DNA of 64,000 nucleotides from Citrobacter tructae (GCF_004684345.1 NZ_CP038469.1:2418001-2482000); one strand, 5' to 3'; shown: positions 54,204 through 63,816, numbered from the stretch's first letter. Notes: generated by a model from the sequence alone, not told the origin. A program made the numbers and translations.

Positions 54204-56618
54204 TTACCAAGTTTTACCAATGTTAAACTGGAACTGCTCTGCTTTGTCTCCATCGTACTTTTTGAACGGCTGGGCGTAGGAGAAGACCAACGGCCCCAAT
54301 GGGGACATCCATTGTAACGCGATACCAGCAGACATACGGATATTGCTCGGATCGCTGTAATCTGGATAACCAGAGTACTTAGCCGAATCCCAGTTGGTAT
54401 CCCAGACGGTACCCATATCCCAGAAGAAGGAAGTACGGACCGAGTTGGCATACTTGTCGCTAATAAACGGCGTTGGGGTAATAAACTCCAGGCTGGCGAC
54501 AGCCATGGCGTTACCGCCCACTGCATCGTCTGATTTACACGGTGACGTATTGGTGGTGTCACATTCGTTGTCATAATCGTCATCATTATTATAACGATTT
54601 GCTGGTAAATAGACGGCTTTTGGACCAATGGTGTTGGACTGGAAACCACGCACGGTACTGGAGCCACCGGCATAGAAGTTTTCATAGAACGGCATCTCTT
54701 TGCCGCCTATACCATCACCGTAGCCCCACTTGGTACGACCCAGAACAACCCACTTATGGTCGTCATCGATCGGTACATAGGTCGCGGTATCCAACGTCGC
54801 TTTGTAGTATTCGTTATCAGAACCCGGAACGGTGACTTTACCATTCAGGTTGACACGCGTACCTTCCGTTGGGAAATACCCACGGTCCAGCTTGTTATAT
54901 GTCCAACCGTAGTTAAAGGTGAAATCGTCTGATTTGAAGCTATCAGCGTCAGGATTCTCACCCATGGAAACCAGATAACGTTGCATTGCAACCTGCGGAT
55001 CCATGTTAGACAAGGAGTTGTGTACATAACCCAGGCCTGCACGCAACGTGTTGTATTCGTTGATCGGGAAGCCCAGCGTTACGTCTGTACCATAACTTTT
55101 GTTGGTATAGTCGGACAGGTCTGCGTCATCCGCTTCAAAGTCGTTATAGAAGACGCGGCCGCCAAGGCTCACACCATCAACAGTGAAGTACGGGTTGGTC
55201 ACAGACAACTCAGTATAGGTCTGGTAATCGTTTTTGGTGCCGTTAATACCGACCGAATAGCCAGTACCTAACCAGTTATCCTGCTGAACGCCCGCCTGGA
55301 AGCTCACGCCGCTCTCGGTACCGTAACCGACGCCGAAGTTAAAGCTACCGGTGTTACGTTCCTTCACCTTGTAGACCACATCAACTTGATCCGGGCTGCC
55401 CGGAATACGTTGAGTATCGGTGTCTACAGTTTCGAAGTAGCCCAGACGGTTCAGACGCTCTTTACCCTGATCGACCAGATCGCTACCCAGCCATGCGCCT
55501 TCCATCTGGCGCATTTCGCGGCGCAGGACGGAGTCTTTAGAAGTATCGTTACCTTCAAAGCGGATCTTACGCACATAGAAACGGTTACCCGCATCGACGT
55601 TTACGCGTAATTTAACCGTCTTGTCGGCATCGTTGATTTCAGGCTGCGACTGTACGCGCGGATAAGCATAACCATAGCGACCCAGAAGCTTCTTAATATC
55701 ATCTTCCATTTTGGTCACTTTAGTGCCGTTATAGAGTTCACCTGGTTCGATTTTCGTCAGGGTCTCAATTTCGGCAGAGTGTCCGGCCAGGTTACCGCTC
55801 ACCTGAACCCCAGAAAGCTTGTACTGCTCGCCTTCTGTGATGTTGACGGTGATATAGATACCTTTCTTATCCGGCGTCAGGCTGACCTGCGTGGAGTCAA
55901 TATTGAAGCGAGCATAGCCGCGATCCAGATAGTAGCTGCGCAGGGTTTCAAGGTCGCCCGCTAGTTTCTGTTTCTGGTATTTACGATCGCCCACTACGTT
56001 CCACCACGGCACTTCATCGCGCAACTGGAAGTGAGAGATAAGCTCGTCGGTTGTAAAGGCATGGTTGCCGACGATATTGATCTGTTGGATCTTCGCCGAG
56101 ACACCTTCCTGGAACACCAGTTTGAGGTCAACGCGGTTACGCGGCAACGGTGTCACCACCGCTTTCACACTGGCGCTGTACTTACCGACGCTATAGTAGA
56201 AATCTTCCAGGCCTTTTTCGATATCGGCAAGCGTTGTGCGATCCAGAGACTCGCCAACACGCACGCCAGACGCCTCGAGGTTTTGCTTCAGCATGTCATC
56301 TTTCACCGATTTGTTACCGGAGAAAGTGATGCTGGCAATCGTCGGACGTTCTTTTACCTGAACCAGAAGGGTATCACCATCGCGCAGGACGCGGACATCC
56401 TCAAAGTTACCGGTGGCGAACAGAGCACGAATGGTATTACTGATATCTTCATCATTAACCGTGTCGCCTGTGCGCACCGGCATACTGAGGAGAGCCGCAC
56501 CAACGGCGACTCGCTGTAGGCCTTCGAAATGAATGTCCTTCACGACGAACCCTTCAGCACCGTATACGGTGGCGCTGCTAAACAGCAGCGACGCTATGAG
56601 CAACTTTTTCATCGCCAT
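54204..56618 (-). CDS. bamA: Outer membrane assembly factor BamA
   Basis: An 804-residue Omp85 protein: signal peptide (cut after VYG/A near residue 20), five POTRA domains (about 24-420) and a 16-stranded barrel with the VRGF motif in loop 6 and a C-terminal aromatic residue (IGKTW). It inserts outer-membrane proteins. It is six residues shorter than E. coli BamA (810). Differences cluster in extracellular loop 4 (SMGENPDADSFKSDDF) and loop 6 (between PANRYNNDDDYDNECD and CKSDDAVGG). The loop 6 cysteine pair is kept. It is followed by skp. Confidence 0.98.
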   Translation of the reverse strand: MAMKKLLIASLLFSSATVYGAEGFVVKDIHFEGLQRVAVGAALLSMPVRTGDTVNDEDISNTIRALFATGNFEDVRVLRDGDTLLVQVKERPTIASITFSGNKSVKDDMLKQNLEASGVRVGESLDRTTLADIEKGLEDFYYSVGKYSASVKAVVTPLPRNRVDLKLVFQEGVSAKIQQINIVGNHAFTTDELISHFQLRDEVPWWNVVGDRKYQKQKLAGDLETLRSYYLDRGYARFNIDSTQVSLTPDKKGIYITVNITEGEQYKLSGVQVSGNLAGHSAEIETLTKIEPGELYNGTKVTKMEDDIKKLLGRYGYAYPRVQSQPEINDADKTVKLRVNVDAGNRFYVRKIRFEGNDTSKDSVLRREMRQMEGAWLGSDLVDQGKERLNRLGYFETVDTDTQRIPGSPDQVDVVYKVKERNTGSFNFGVGYGTESGVSFQAGVQQDNWLGTGYSVGINGTKNDYQTYTELSVTNPYFTVDGVSLGGRVFYNDFEADDADLSDYTNKSYGTDVTLGFPINEYNTLRAGLGYVHNSLSNMDPQVAMQRYLVSMGENPDADSFKSDDFTFNYGWTYNKLDRGYFPTEGTRVNLNGKVTVPGSDNEYYKATLDTATYVPIDDDHKWVVLGRTKWGYGDGIGGKEMPFYENFYAGGSSTVRGFQSNTIGPKAVYLPANRYNNDDDYDNECDTTNTSPCKSDDAVGGNAMAVASLEFITPTPFISDKYANSVRTSFFWDMGTVWDTNWDSAKYSGYPDYSDPSNIRMSAGIALQWMSPLGPLVFSYAQPFKKYDGDKAEQFQFNIGKTW

Positions 56619-56647
56619 CGTTATTATGCGTTCTTCCTAACACTCTC

Positions 56648-58000
56648 TTACAACCGAGAGAAATCATTGAAAAGTGCAAGCCCCATTAACAACACCAGCA
56701 AAATCGAGCCAATGCGATAACTAAAGTCTTGAACACGCTCGGATACCGGACCGCCCTTCAGCTTTTCAATCGCCAGGAACAGCAGATGCCCCCCGTCAAG
56801 AACGGGCAACGGAAACAGGTTAATTATCCCTAAGTTCACGCTGATAAGCGCAAGGAACATCAGGTAATAAATCACCCCGAACTCCGCTGACATCCCAGCC
56901 CCCTGGGCGATAGAAATCGGCCCACTGAGGTTGTTCAGTTTTACATCACCGGTAATCAATTTTCCCAGCATACTGACCGTCAACTTCATCAACTGCCACG
57001 TTTTATCCGAGGCTTCGAGGATGGCGCTGAATGGCCCATACTGGCGTACAGTCTTATACTCATCAGGCAGAGGAATAATTTTAGGCACGACGCCCGCAAA
57101 ACCTTCTTCCTGACCGTTACCCGGTTTTGAGTCCGGAGTTAACGTCAAAGACAAGGAACTCCCCTGCCTTTCAATTTCTAGCGCTAACGGCTTATTCGGA
57201 TTATCGCGTACCAGCGTCACAAACGTCATCCATTGCGTTAACGGCTGACCATTGACTTTAACGATCCTGTCGCCAGCTTGCAAACCCGCCTTACTTGCCG
57301 CGGAGTTAACCTGCACTTCTGACAGCACGGGTTCAATCTGCGGGCCACGTGGGCGAATCCCCAAACTCGTGACGGGATCCTGTTTGTCTGGCTCAAATGC
57401 CCATTGGCGCAAATCCAGCGTTTTGTCCTGTCGCTGGTTGCTGCCAAACGGCGCCACGCTGAGGATAGTCTGCTCATCGCCGATTTTGGAGACCAGCTGC
57501 AATCTCACGGTATCCCAATCAGGGGTTTCGATACCATCAACCGCTTTTAGTTCCGTGCCTGGCTGAATTTGCGCCTGTGCGGCAATCGAATTGGGTGTTA
57601 TTTCACCAACAACCGGACGCACGCCAGGGACACCGATGATAAACACCAGCCAGTAAGCAAAAATAGCAAAAAGGAAGTTAGCAATCGGACCTGCGGCAAT
57701 AATGGCGGCGCGTTGCCCGACTGTTTTATTGTTGAACGCATGGTGCCGCAGTTCCGGTATCACCGGCTCAGCACGCTCATCCAGCATTTTGACGTAGCCG
57801 CCGAGGGGAATCAGGGCGATGACGTATTCTGTGCCTAATCTATCGGTGCGGCGCCACAGCGCCTTTCCAAAGCCAATGGAAAAGCGCTCAACGCGGACTC
57901 CGCAGCGCCGGGCAACCCAGAAATGACCAAATTCGTGCACGGTTATAAGCACACCCAGTGCGACGATGAATGCAGCCAGATTCCAGAGAATACTCAGCAT
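56648..58000 (-). CDS. rseP: Site-2 protease RseP
   Basis: A 450-residue intramembrane metalloprotease from the ATG at 58000 (MLSILWNLAAFIV); the frame opens at 58045 inside cdsA. The zinc site HEFGH (residues 22-26), tandem PDZ domains (about 115-310) and the third metal ligand in PLPVLDGGHLL near 400 are present. It cleaves RseA to release sigma-E and clears signal peptides. It begins 11 bp after the cdsA stop. Confidence 0.97.
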   Translation of the reverse strand: MLSILWNLAAFIVALGVLITVHEFGHFWVARRCGVRVERFSIGFGKALWRRTDRLGTEYVIALIPLGGYVKMLDERAEPVIPELRHHAFNNKTVGQRAAIIAAGPIANFLFAIFAYWLVFIIGVPGVRPVVGEITPNSIAAQAQIQPGTELKAVDGIETPDWDTVRLQLVSKIGDEQTILSVAPFGSNQRQDKTLDLRQWAFEPDKQDPVTSLGIRPRGPQIEPVLSEVQVNSAASKAGLQAGDRIVKVNGQPLTQWMTFVTLVRDNPNKPLALEIERQGSSLSLTLTPDSKPGNGQEEGFAGVVPKIIPLPDEYKTVRQYGPFSAILEASDKTWQLMKLTVSMLGKLITGDVKLNNLSGPISIAQGAGMSAEFGVIYYLMFLALISVNLGIINLFPLPVLDGGHLLFLAIEKLKGGPVSERVQDFSYRIGSILLVLLMGLALFNDFSRL

Positions 58001-58011
58001 AAGACCATCCG

Positions 58012-58869
58012 TTAAAGCGTCCTGAATACCAGTAACAGCAGACAAGCAAAGACCGGTACCGCAGCCGTCAGGCTATCAATACGATCCAGAATGCCGCCAT
58101 GCCCTGGAATTAAGTGACCACTGTCCTTAATACCTGCTTCACGCTTAAACATACTCTCAGTCAAGTCACCCAGCACAGAGGCCAGGGCTGCAACGATAGA
58201 GCAAATGAGCAAGGTGACAGGCGCGACATCAAGATTCGCCCACATGCCATAACCCCATGAGATCACGGCTGCAGTGGCGAGTCCGCCAATAAAACCTTGC
58301 CAGGTTTTACCCGGAGAGACCTTCGGCGCCAGCTTATGTTTGCCAAACAGCTTACCAAACATATACGCACCGGAATCCGCTCCCCAGACGAGGATCATGA
58401 CATACAGCAGCCATACCGCGCCACTATAATGATTCTCATCATAATGCCAGGCACGTAGCACCAGCATTCCCCAAAAGAAAGGGACAATAGTTAACACGCC
58501 GAAAATTATGCGTAATGTTTTGGAATTACGCCAGACCGACGCAGAACCAGGATAAAACAGCACCAGCAACAGCGCGACACTCCACCAGCCCAATGACGCC
58601 CAAAGCGACACTTCTACCAGCGGCTGATGAATATTGTGATGATATTCAGGCAGTAAAAACAGCATCAGTGCCAGCAAAAGCCCGCACAGAACCGCCAGCC
58701 AGACTCGCTGTGTGCGAGTGGTGAAACCGCTTAACTGTCCCCATTCCCACGCGGCCAACATACACACGACCAGCGTAACAATGGCGAACCCCACCGGCGG
58801 CAGCAAAAACAGCGCCGCGATGACAACGGGTATTAAAACAAAAGCAGAAATCAGGCGATACTTCAGCAA
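58012..58869 (-). CDS. cdsA: CDP-diglyceride synthase
   Basis: A 285-residue polytopic membrane protein starting at TTG 58869 (LKYRLISAFVLIP follows), with a GGGGGT stretch upstream. The length equals E. coli CdsA. The signature SMFKREAGIKDSGHLIPGHGGILDRIDSL binds Mg and the phosphates. It makes CDP-diacylglycerol for all phospholipids. uppS ends 12 bp upstream. Confidence 0.96.
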   Translation of the reverse strand: MLKYRLISAFVLIPVVIAALFLLPPVGFAIVTLVVCMLAAWEWGQLSGFTTRTQRVWLAVLCGLLLALMLFLLPEYHHNIHQPLVEVSLWASLGWWSVALLLVLFYPGSASVWRNSKTLRIIFGVLTIVPFFWGMLVLRAWHYDENHYSGAVWLLYVMILVWGADSGAYMFGKLFGKHKLAPKVSPGKTWQGFIGGLATAAVISWGYGMWANLDVAPVTLLICSIVAALASVLGDLTESMFKREAGIKDSGHLIPGHGGILDRIDSLTAAVPVFACLLLLVFRTL

Positions 58870-58881
58870 AAGCGACCCCCA

Positions 58882-59640
58882 TCAGGCTTTTTCTTCACCG
58901 GGTTCGGTGCCGCCGAAACGACGCTCTCGATTAGCAAAGGCATGCAGCGCACCTTCAAAGTCTTGTTCATCGAAATCGGGCCAGAGAACATCCGTAAAGT
59001 AAAGTTCAGCATAGGCAATTTGCCACAGCAAAAAGTTACTGATGCGATGCTCTCCCCCAGTCCTTATCACTAAATCCACAGGAGCCAGTTCATGCATACA
59101 AACTTGCTGACCAAGCATCTCTTCGTCAATTTGCTCAGGGCGCAGCAGGCCGTCTTGCACCTGTTGCGCCAGTTGCCTGACCCCCTGGACAATATCCCAA
59201 CGTCCGCCGTAATTCGCAGCAATATTCAGCGTTAACCCAGTATTCTGGGCGGTAATCGCTTCCGACTTGCGAATCCGTTCTTGCAAACGTGAGTTAAATC
59301 GACTGATATCCCCGATAATACGCAGACGAACGTTATGGCGATGCAGGTTTTTCACTTCACTATCAAGCGCCCACACGAATAATTCCATTAACGCGCTCAC
59401 TTCCTGCGCAGGTCGGTTCCAGTTCTCACTGCTAAAGGCATACAGCGTTAACGCATCTATACCGTTATTGGCAGCAAAAGAGACAGCCCGGCGGACGGAT
59501 TTTGCTCCGGCCTTGTGCCCAAAGGCGCGAATCTTCCCTTGCTTTTTCGCCCAGCGGCCATTGCCATCCATAATAATGGCTACATGGCGACAGCCATGTG
59601 CTGGCAAATTTTCGCTTAATGGTTGAGTTGCAGACAACAT
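58882..59640 (-). CDS. uppS: Undecaprenyl pyrophosphate synthase
   Basis: A 252-residue cis-prenyltransferase (ispU/uppS): catalytic Asp25 in VAIIMDGNGRWAKKQG, SSENWNRP and the C-terminal RTGGEHRISNFLLWQIAYAELYF. It makes the C55 carrier precursor for peptidoglycan and O-antigen. It is cotranscribed with cdsA. Confidence 0.97.
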   Translation of the reverse strand: MLSATQPLSENLPAHGCRHVAIIMDGNGRWAKKQGKIRAFGHKAGAKSVRRAVSFAANNGIDALTLYAFSSENWNRPAQEVSALMELFVWALDSEVKNLHRHNVRLRIIGDISRFNSRLQERIRKSEAITAQNTGLTLNIAANYGGRWDIVQGVRQLAQQVQDGLLRPEQIDEEMLGQQVCMHELAPVDLVIRTGGEHRISNFLLWQIAYAELYFTDVLWPDFDEQDFEGALHAFANRERRFGGTEPGEEKA

Positions 59641-59703
59641 AACGCGTTTTTAGTCCCTGAAAGGATTTAACGGTACTCAGGAATACTGAAGCCTTTGCGC
59701 TTC

Positions 59704-59814
59704 ATCCTTCAGGCTGCCTCTTCGTTGGCTGTGTTCATTCGCCCCAGTCACATACTATTTGTATGCTCCTGGGAACTCATTCACTTGCCGCCTTGATGCA
59801 ACCTGAATGATTTT
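59704..59814. repeat. Short copy of the multi-hairpin repeat
   Basis: In inverted orientation it aligns with the ends and core of the element at 12195-12392: CTTCAGGCTGC near one end, GTTGGCTG, CCCCAGTCACATA with TATGCTCCTGGG (the central hairpin), CTTGCCGCC and TGCAACCTGAATGATT. The segment with the other three hairpins is missing, giving about 111 bp. Confidence 0.8.
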
Positions 59815-59824
59815 GTGCATCCAC

Positions 59825-59850
59825 AAAAAAGCCGTGTCAAACCACGGCTT
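59825..59850 (-). terminator. Terminator after dxr
   Basis: AAGCCGTG/CACGGCTT stem with a 6-base loop and a T run on the minus strand, about 100 bp past the dxr stop. Confidence 0.85.
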
Positions 59851-59952
59851 ACCCAACCGAAAAAATGCAAATACCTGCGATCGGGTGGCGCAGACTATAT
59901 CACTGAAGCCCAACGCTAACAAATAGCACGATCCTCTGTAGAGGGATAATCA

Positions 59953-61149
59953 TCAGCTTGAGAGTCGCATCACTTGTTTTCTGGCGACGTCCCGAGCAAC
60001 GGCATCGACCCTCAGCACGTCATCAACGCTCCGGGGTTCCTGCAAATCCATCTTATCCAGTACGGATAAATTGAGCCCGGCAATATCGGTAAATCGAATT
60101 TGTTGCGCCAGAAATGCGGCAACGGTAATTTCATTCGCGGCGTTTAGCGCCGTTGTCGCCGCTTGCCCTTGCTCAAACGCGTCCATCGCCAGTTTCAGGC
60201 ACGGATAGCGTTGGTAATCCGGTGCGGAAAACGTCAACGCACTGAGTTTGCAAAAGTCGACAGGCTTCACGCCAGACGTGACACGTTCCGGCCATGCCAT
60301 CGTATGGGCAATAGGTGTGCGCATATCCGGCTCACCCAGCTGTGCCAGAACGCTACCATCCTGATAACGAACCATCGAATGAATAACCGACTGCGGATGA
60401 ATCAGCACTTCCATCTGGCTTGCACTGGCATTAAACAACCAGCGCGCTTCAATGTATTCCAGACCTTTATTCATCATAGTGGCAGAATCGACGGAGATTT
60501 TTCGTCCCATCGACCAGTTCGGATGACGGCATGCTTGATCGGGGGTCATTGAAACCAGATCGTGCAATGGCGTTTCACGGAAAGGGCCACCAGACCCGGT
60601 AAGCAGAATGGACATGACGCCATTTTGCTCAAGGTCAGCGTATCCCAGATTGTGTTGAATCGGTTGAGGTAAACTCTGAAAAATCGCGTTATGTTCGCTA
60701 TCTACCGGCAAAAGCTGCGCTTTGTGGCGCTTCACGTCATCCATAAACAAGCGACCACAGGTTACCAGCGACTCTTTATTCGCCAGCAAAATGCTTTTGC
60801 CTGCACGGATTGCCGCAAGCGTCGGCAACAGGCCCGCAGCACCCACAATCGCAGCCATAACCTGATCGACATCATCCAGCGCAGCCATTTCACAGGCCGC
60901 CTGCTGCCCGCTCATCACCTCGGTGCGACTTCCCTGCTCCTGCAGAGCAGCTTTTACCAACGCCGCGCTTTTTTCATCGTCCATTACCGCATAGCGGGGA
61001 GAGAACTCCAGACATTGCTCGACCATACGGGCAACATTTTTACCCGCAACCAGCGCAGCAACGCGAAACGTTTCCGGGTTATGGCGTACGACATCCAGCG
61101 TACTACAACCAATAGAGCCGGTTGAGCCGAGAATGGTTAATAGCTTCAT
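59953..61149 (-). CDS. dxr: 1-deoxy-D-xylulose 5-phosphate reductoisomerase
   Basis: A 398-residue MEP-pathway enzyme: NADPH motif ILGSTGSIGCSTLDVV (about 6-21), LANKESLVTCG, metal site PVDSEHNAIFQSL, flexible loop around SMGRKISVDSATMMNKGLEYIEA. It converts DXP to MEP for isoprenoids, feeding uppS downstream. Confidence 0.98.
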   Translation of the reverse strand: MKLLTILGSTGSIGCSTLDVVRHNPETFRVAALVAGKNVARMVEQCLEFSPRYAVMDDEKSAALVKAALQEQGSRTEVMSGQQAACEMAALDDVDQVMAAIVGAAGLLPTLAAIRAGKSILLANKESLVTCGRLFMDDVKRHKAQLLPVDSEHNAIFQSLPQPIQHNLGYADLEQNGVMSILLTGSGGPFRETPLHDLVSMTPDQACRHPNWSMGRKISVDSATMMNKGLEYIEARWLFNASASQMEVLIHPQSVIHSMVRYQDGSVLAQLGEPDMRTPIAHTMAWPERVTSGVKPVDFCKLSALTFSAPDYQRYPCLKLAMDAFEQGQAATTALNAANEITVAAFLAQQIRFTDIAGLNLSVLDKMDLQEPRSVDDVLRVDAVARDVARKQVMRLSS

Positions 61150-61197
61150 CAGACATCCAGAAGAATTTTACCCTTTAAGGTATATAGACAGAATAAA

Positions 61198-61244
61198 GCA
61201 AAACGCCGCCCTCCAGCCTTCTCAGGCCTTCTAAGCGGCGTTTT
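61198..61244 (-). terminator. Terminator after frr
   Basis: Outer stem AAAACGCCGC/GCGGCGTTTT enclosing a second small hairpin (AAGGCCTGAGAAGGCT). On the minus strand the stem itself ends in four T's, lying between frr and dxr. Confidence 0.75.
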
Positions 61245-61259
61245 AAGCGTACAGGCGAA

Positions 61260-61817
61260 TCAGAACTGCATCAGTTCCGCTTCTTTCTCTGCCAGCGCCG
61301 CATCCACTTTCTTGATAGCAGCGTCAGTCAGTTTCTGTACGTCGTCCTGAGAACGGCGATCGTCATCTTCGCTGATCTCTTTATCTTTCAGCAGTGCTTT
61401 CACTTTGTCGTTGGCGTCACGGCGAACGTTACGCACAGCAACACGCGCACCTTCTGCTTCGCCGCGCACGATCTTGGTCAGATCTTTACGACGTTCTTCG
61501 GTCAGCGGCGGCAGTGGAACGCGGATGTCAGAACCCGCAGAGCTTGGGTTCAGACCGAGGTCGGAAGCCATAATCGCTTTCTCAACGGCCGGACCCATAG
61601 AACGGTCAAACACGTTGATTTTCAGGGTACGGGAATCTTCAACCGTTACACTTGCCAGCTGACGCAGCGGAGTTGGCGTGCCGTAATATTCCACGATAAT
61701 GCCGTCCAGCAGGCTGGGAGAAGCACGACCCGTGCGAATTTTGCTGATTTGGTTTTTGAACGCTTCGACGCATTTGTCCATGCGTACTTCAGCATCTTTT
61801 CTGATATCGTTGATCAC
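61260..61817 (-). CDS. frr: Ribosome recycling factor
   Basis: A 185-residue tRNA-mimic protein: KDAEVRMDKCVEAFKNQISKIRTGRASPSLLDGI at the start and VRNVRRDANDKVKALLKDKEISEDDDRR in the long helical arm. With EF-G it splits post-termination ribosomes. It is separated from pyrH by 139 bp. Confidence 0.98.
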   Translation of the reverse strand: MINDIRKDAEVRMDKCVEAFKNQISKIRTGRASPSLLDGIIVEYYGTPTPLRQLASVTVEDSRTLKINVFDRSMGPAVEKAIMASDLGLNPSSAGSDIRVPLPPLTEERRKDLTKIVRGEAEGARVAVRNVRRDANDKVKALLKDKEISEDDDRRSQDDVQKLTDAAIKKVDAALAEKEAELMQF

Positions 61818-61956
61818 GTTACGAATCCTTGAAAGCTGGTTTCAGTCAGACCATACCCACCGCGCAAGATGTGACAAGTATAGTCTTGATTAATTTTGAG
61901 GGACGTATCCCGCGACATTAAAGCGGAATATTACCTGCATTTAGCCGCAACGGGAA

Positions 61957-62682
61957 TTATTCCGTGATTAACGTGCCTTCTTTTTCACCCATCACAACGC
62001 GGCGCAGTGCGCCCGGTTTGTTCATGTTGAAGACACGAATCGGCAATTTGTGGTCACGAGCCAGCGTGAACGCCGCCAGATCCATTACTTTCAGCTCTTT
62101 ATCCAGAACCTCTGTATAGGTCAGCTGTTCGTACATGGTCGCGGTAGGATCTTTCGCCGGATCGGCGGTAAACACGCCGTCCACTTTGGTGGCTTTCAGT
62201 ACCACATCGGCTTCGATTTCAATACCACGCAGACAAGCTGCGGAGTCGGTAGTGAAGAACGGGTTGCCGGTACCGGCCGCCAGGATAACAACACGGTTGT
62301 TACGCAGCAGGCTAATCGCTTCCGCCCAGCTGTAGTTATCGCACACGCCGTTCAGAGGGATTGCGGACATCAGGCGAGCGTTCACATAGGCGCGGTGAAG
62401 CGCATCGCGCATCGCCAGACCGTTCATTACGGTGGCCAACATGCCCATGTGGTCGCCCACAACGCGGTTCATTCCCGCTTTCGCCAGACCAGCACCACGG
62501 AACAGGTTACCGCCACCAATCACTACGCCAACCTGAATACCCAGTTCAACCAGTTCTTTGATTTCCTGAGCCATACGGTCAAGTATGCTTGCATCAATAC
62601 CGAAGCCTTCTGAACCTTGCAGAGCTTCGCCACTTAACTTAAGCAGAATACGTTTGTAGACGGGTTTTGCATTGGTAGCCAT
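61957..62682 (-). CDS. pyrH: UMP kinase
   Basis: A 241-residue amino-acid-kinase-fold enzyme: LKLSGEALQGSEGFGID, VVIGGGNLFRG, LAAGTGNPFFTTDSAA and KATKVDGVFTADP. It phosphorylates UMP, activated by GTP and inhibited by UTP. Confidence 0.98.
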   Translation of the reverse strand: MATNAKPVYKRILLKLSGEALQGSEGFGIDASILDRMAQEIKELVELGIQVGVVIGGGNLFRGAGLAKAGMNRVVGDHMGMLATVMNGLAMRDALHRAYVNARLMSAIPLNGVCDNYSWAEAISLLRNNRVVILAAGTGNPFFTTDSAACLRGIEIEADVVLKATKVDGVFTADPAKDPTATMYEQLTYTEVLDKELKVMDLAAFTLARDHKLPIRVFNMNKPGALRRVVMGEKEGTLITE

Positions 62683-62791
62683 GTTTCTTTCCTGAGACTG
62701 TCAACGAATGAGATGAGTTAATACCAGCGACATTGTAAGTCGCTTTTCAGTGTCACCACTATAGCGGTTCACTGAATTTACAAGCCAGACA

Positions 62792-62818
62792 CAAAAAGAA
62801 GCCGCCCTCAGGCGGCTC
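62792..62818 (-). terminator. Terminator after tsf
   Basis: AGCCGCC/GGCGGCT stem with a CTCA (TGAG) loop and TTCTTTTT on the minus strand, just past the tsf stop. Confidence 0.9.
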
Positions 62819-62829
62819 CTTTAGAAAAA

Positions 62830-63681
62830 TTAAGACTGCTTGGACATCGCAGCAACTTCTGCTGCAAAGTCAGTCTCAACTTTCTCGATGCCTTCACCCA
62901 CTTCAAAGCGGATGAAGCCAGTTACGTCTGCGTTGTGCTCTTTCAGCAGCTGAGCAACAGATTTGCTCGGATCCATAACGAAAGGCTGACCAGTCAGAGA
63001 AACTTCACCGGTGAATTTCTTCATGCGGCCTTCAACCATTTTCTCTGCGATTTCTTTCGGCTTACCGGACTGCATCGCGATATCCAGCTGAACCTGGTAT
63101 TCTTTCTCTACCACTTCAGCAGACACGTCTTCAGGCTTAACGAATTCAGGCTTGCTTGCAGCAATGTGCATTGCCAGCTGTTTAACCAGCTCTTCGTCTG
63201 CGCCTTTAGCCGCAACCAGAACACCGATACGCGCACCGTGCTGGTATGAACCCAGTACGTCGCCTTCGATGGAAGCAACACGACGGATGTTGATGTTCTC
63301 ACCGATTTTAGCAACCAGAGCAACACGTTCTTCTTCGAACTGTGCTTTCAGAACTTCAACGTCAGTGATTTTGCCCGCGATTGCAGCATCCAGAACTTTG
63401 TCAGCAAATGCCTGGAAACCACCATCTTTAGCAACGAAGTCAGTCTGGCAGTTAACTTCCAGAATGATACCGTAGTTGCCGTCGATTTTGGTTTTGATCA
63501 CGCCGTCAGCAGCAACGTTGCCTGCTTTTTTCGCCGCTTTGATCGCACCAGATTTACGCATGTTTTCGATTGCCAGCTCGATGTCGCCATTAGCTTCAGT
63601 CAGTGCTTTTTTGCAATCCATCATGCCTGCGCCAGTACGCTCACGCAGCTCTTTTACCAGGGATGCGGTAATTTCAGCCAT
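62830..63681 (-). CDS. tsf: Elongation factor Ts
   Basis: A 283-residue protein from the ATG at 63681 (MAEITASLVKELRERTGAGMMDCKKAL), E. coli length and start; the frame opens at 63717. The TDFVAKD motif for nucleotide exchange on EF-Tu, a coiled-coil insertion and strong codon bias are present. It is second in the rpsB-tsf operon. Confidence 0.98.
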   Translation of the reverse strand: MAEITASLVKELRERTGAGMMDCKKALTEANGDIELAIENMRKSGAIKAAKKAGNVAADGVIKTKIDGNYGIILEVNCQTDFVAKDGGFQAFADKVLDAAIAGKITDVEVLKAQFEEERVALVAKIGENINIRRVASIEGDVLGSYQHGARIGVLVAAKGADEELVKQLAMHIAASKPEFVKPEDVSAEVVEKEYQVQLDIAMQSGKPKEIAEKMVEGRMKKFTGEVSLTGQPFVMDPSKSVAQLLKEHNADVTGFIRFEVGEGIEKVETDFAAEVAAMSKQS

Positions 63682-63738
63682 TCTAAAATCCTCGGAAGAT
63701 TTGATCTGCCCGGCCATAACCGCACAGATTTAAAAGTG

Positions 63739-63764
63739 AAAAAGGGGGCCATTTACAGGCCCCC
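63739..63764 (-). terminator. Attenuator hairpin between rpsB and tsf
   Basis: On the minus strand a GGGGGCC/GGCCCCC stem with a 7-base loop is followed by TTTTTC. It lies inside the rpsB-tsf operon, so it would trim rather than stop tsf expression. Confidence 0.8.
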
Positions 63765-63816
63765 TAACCAAACGTGATACTACCTGGTCTATAAGGGCTC
63801 TAACGAGCGTGCCTTA

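Larger units (their letters stand above)
59641..59952. other. Intergenic region between uppS and dxr
   Basis: 312 bp with no gene. From left to right it holds the uppS upstream leader, a short copy of the dispersed repeat (59704-59814) and the dxr terminator (59825-59850). Confidence 0.7.
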
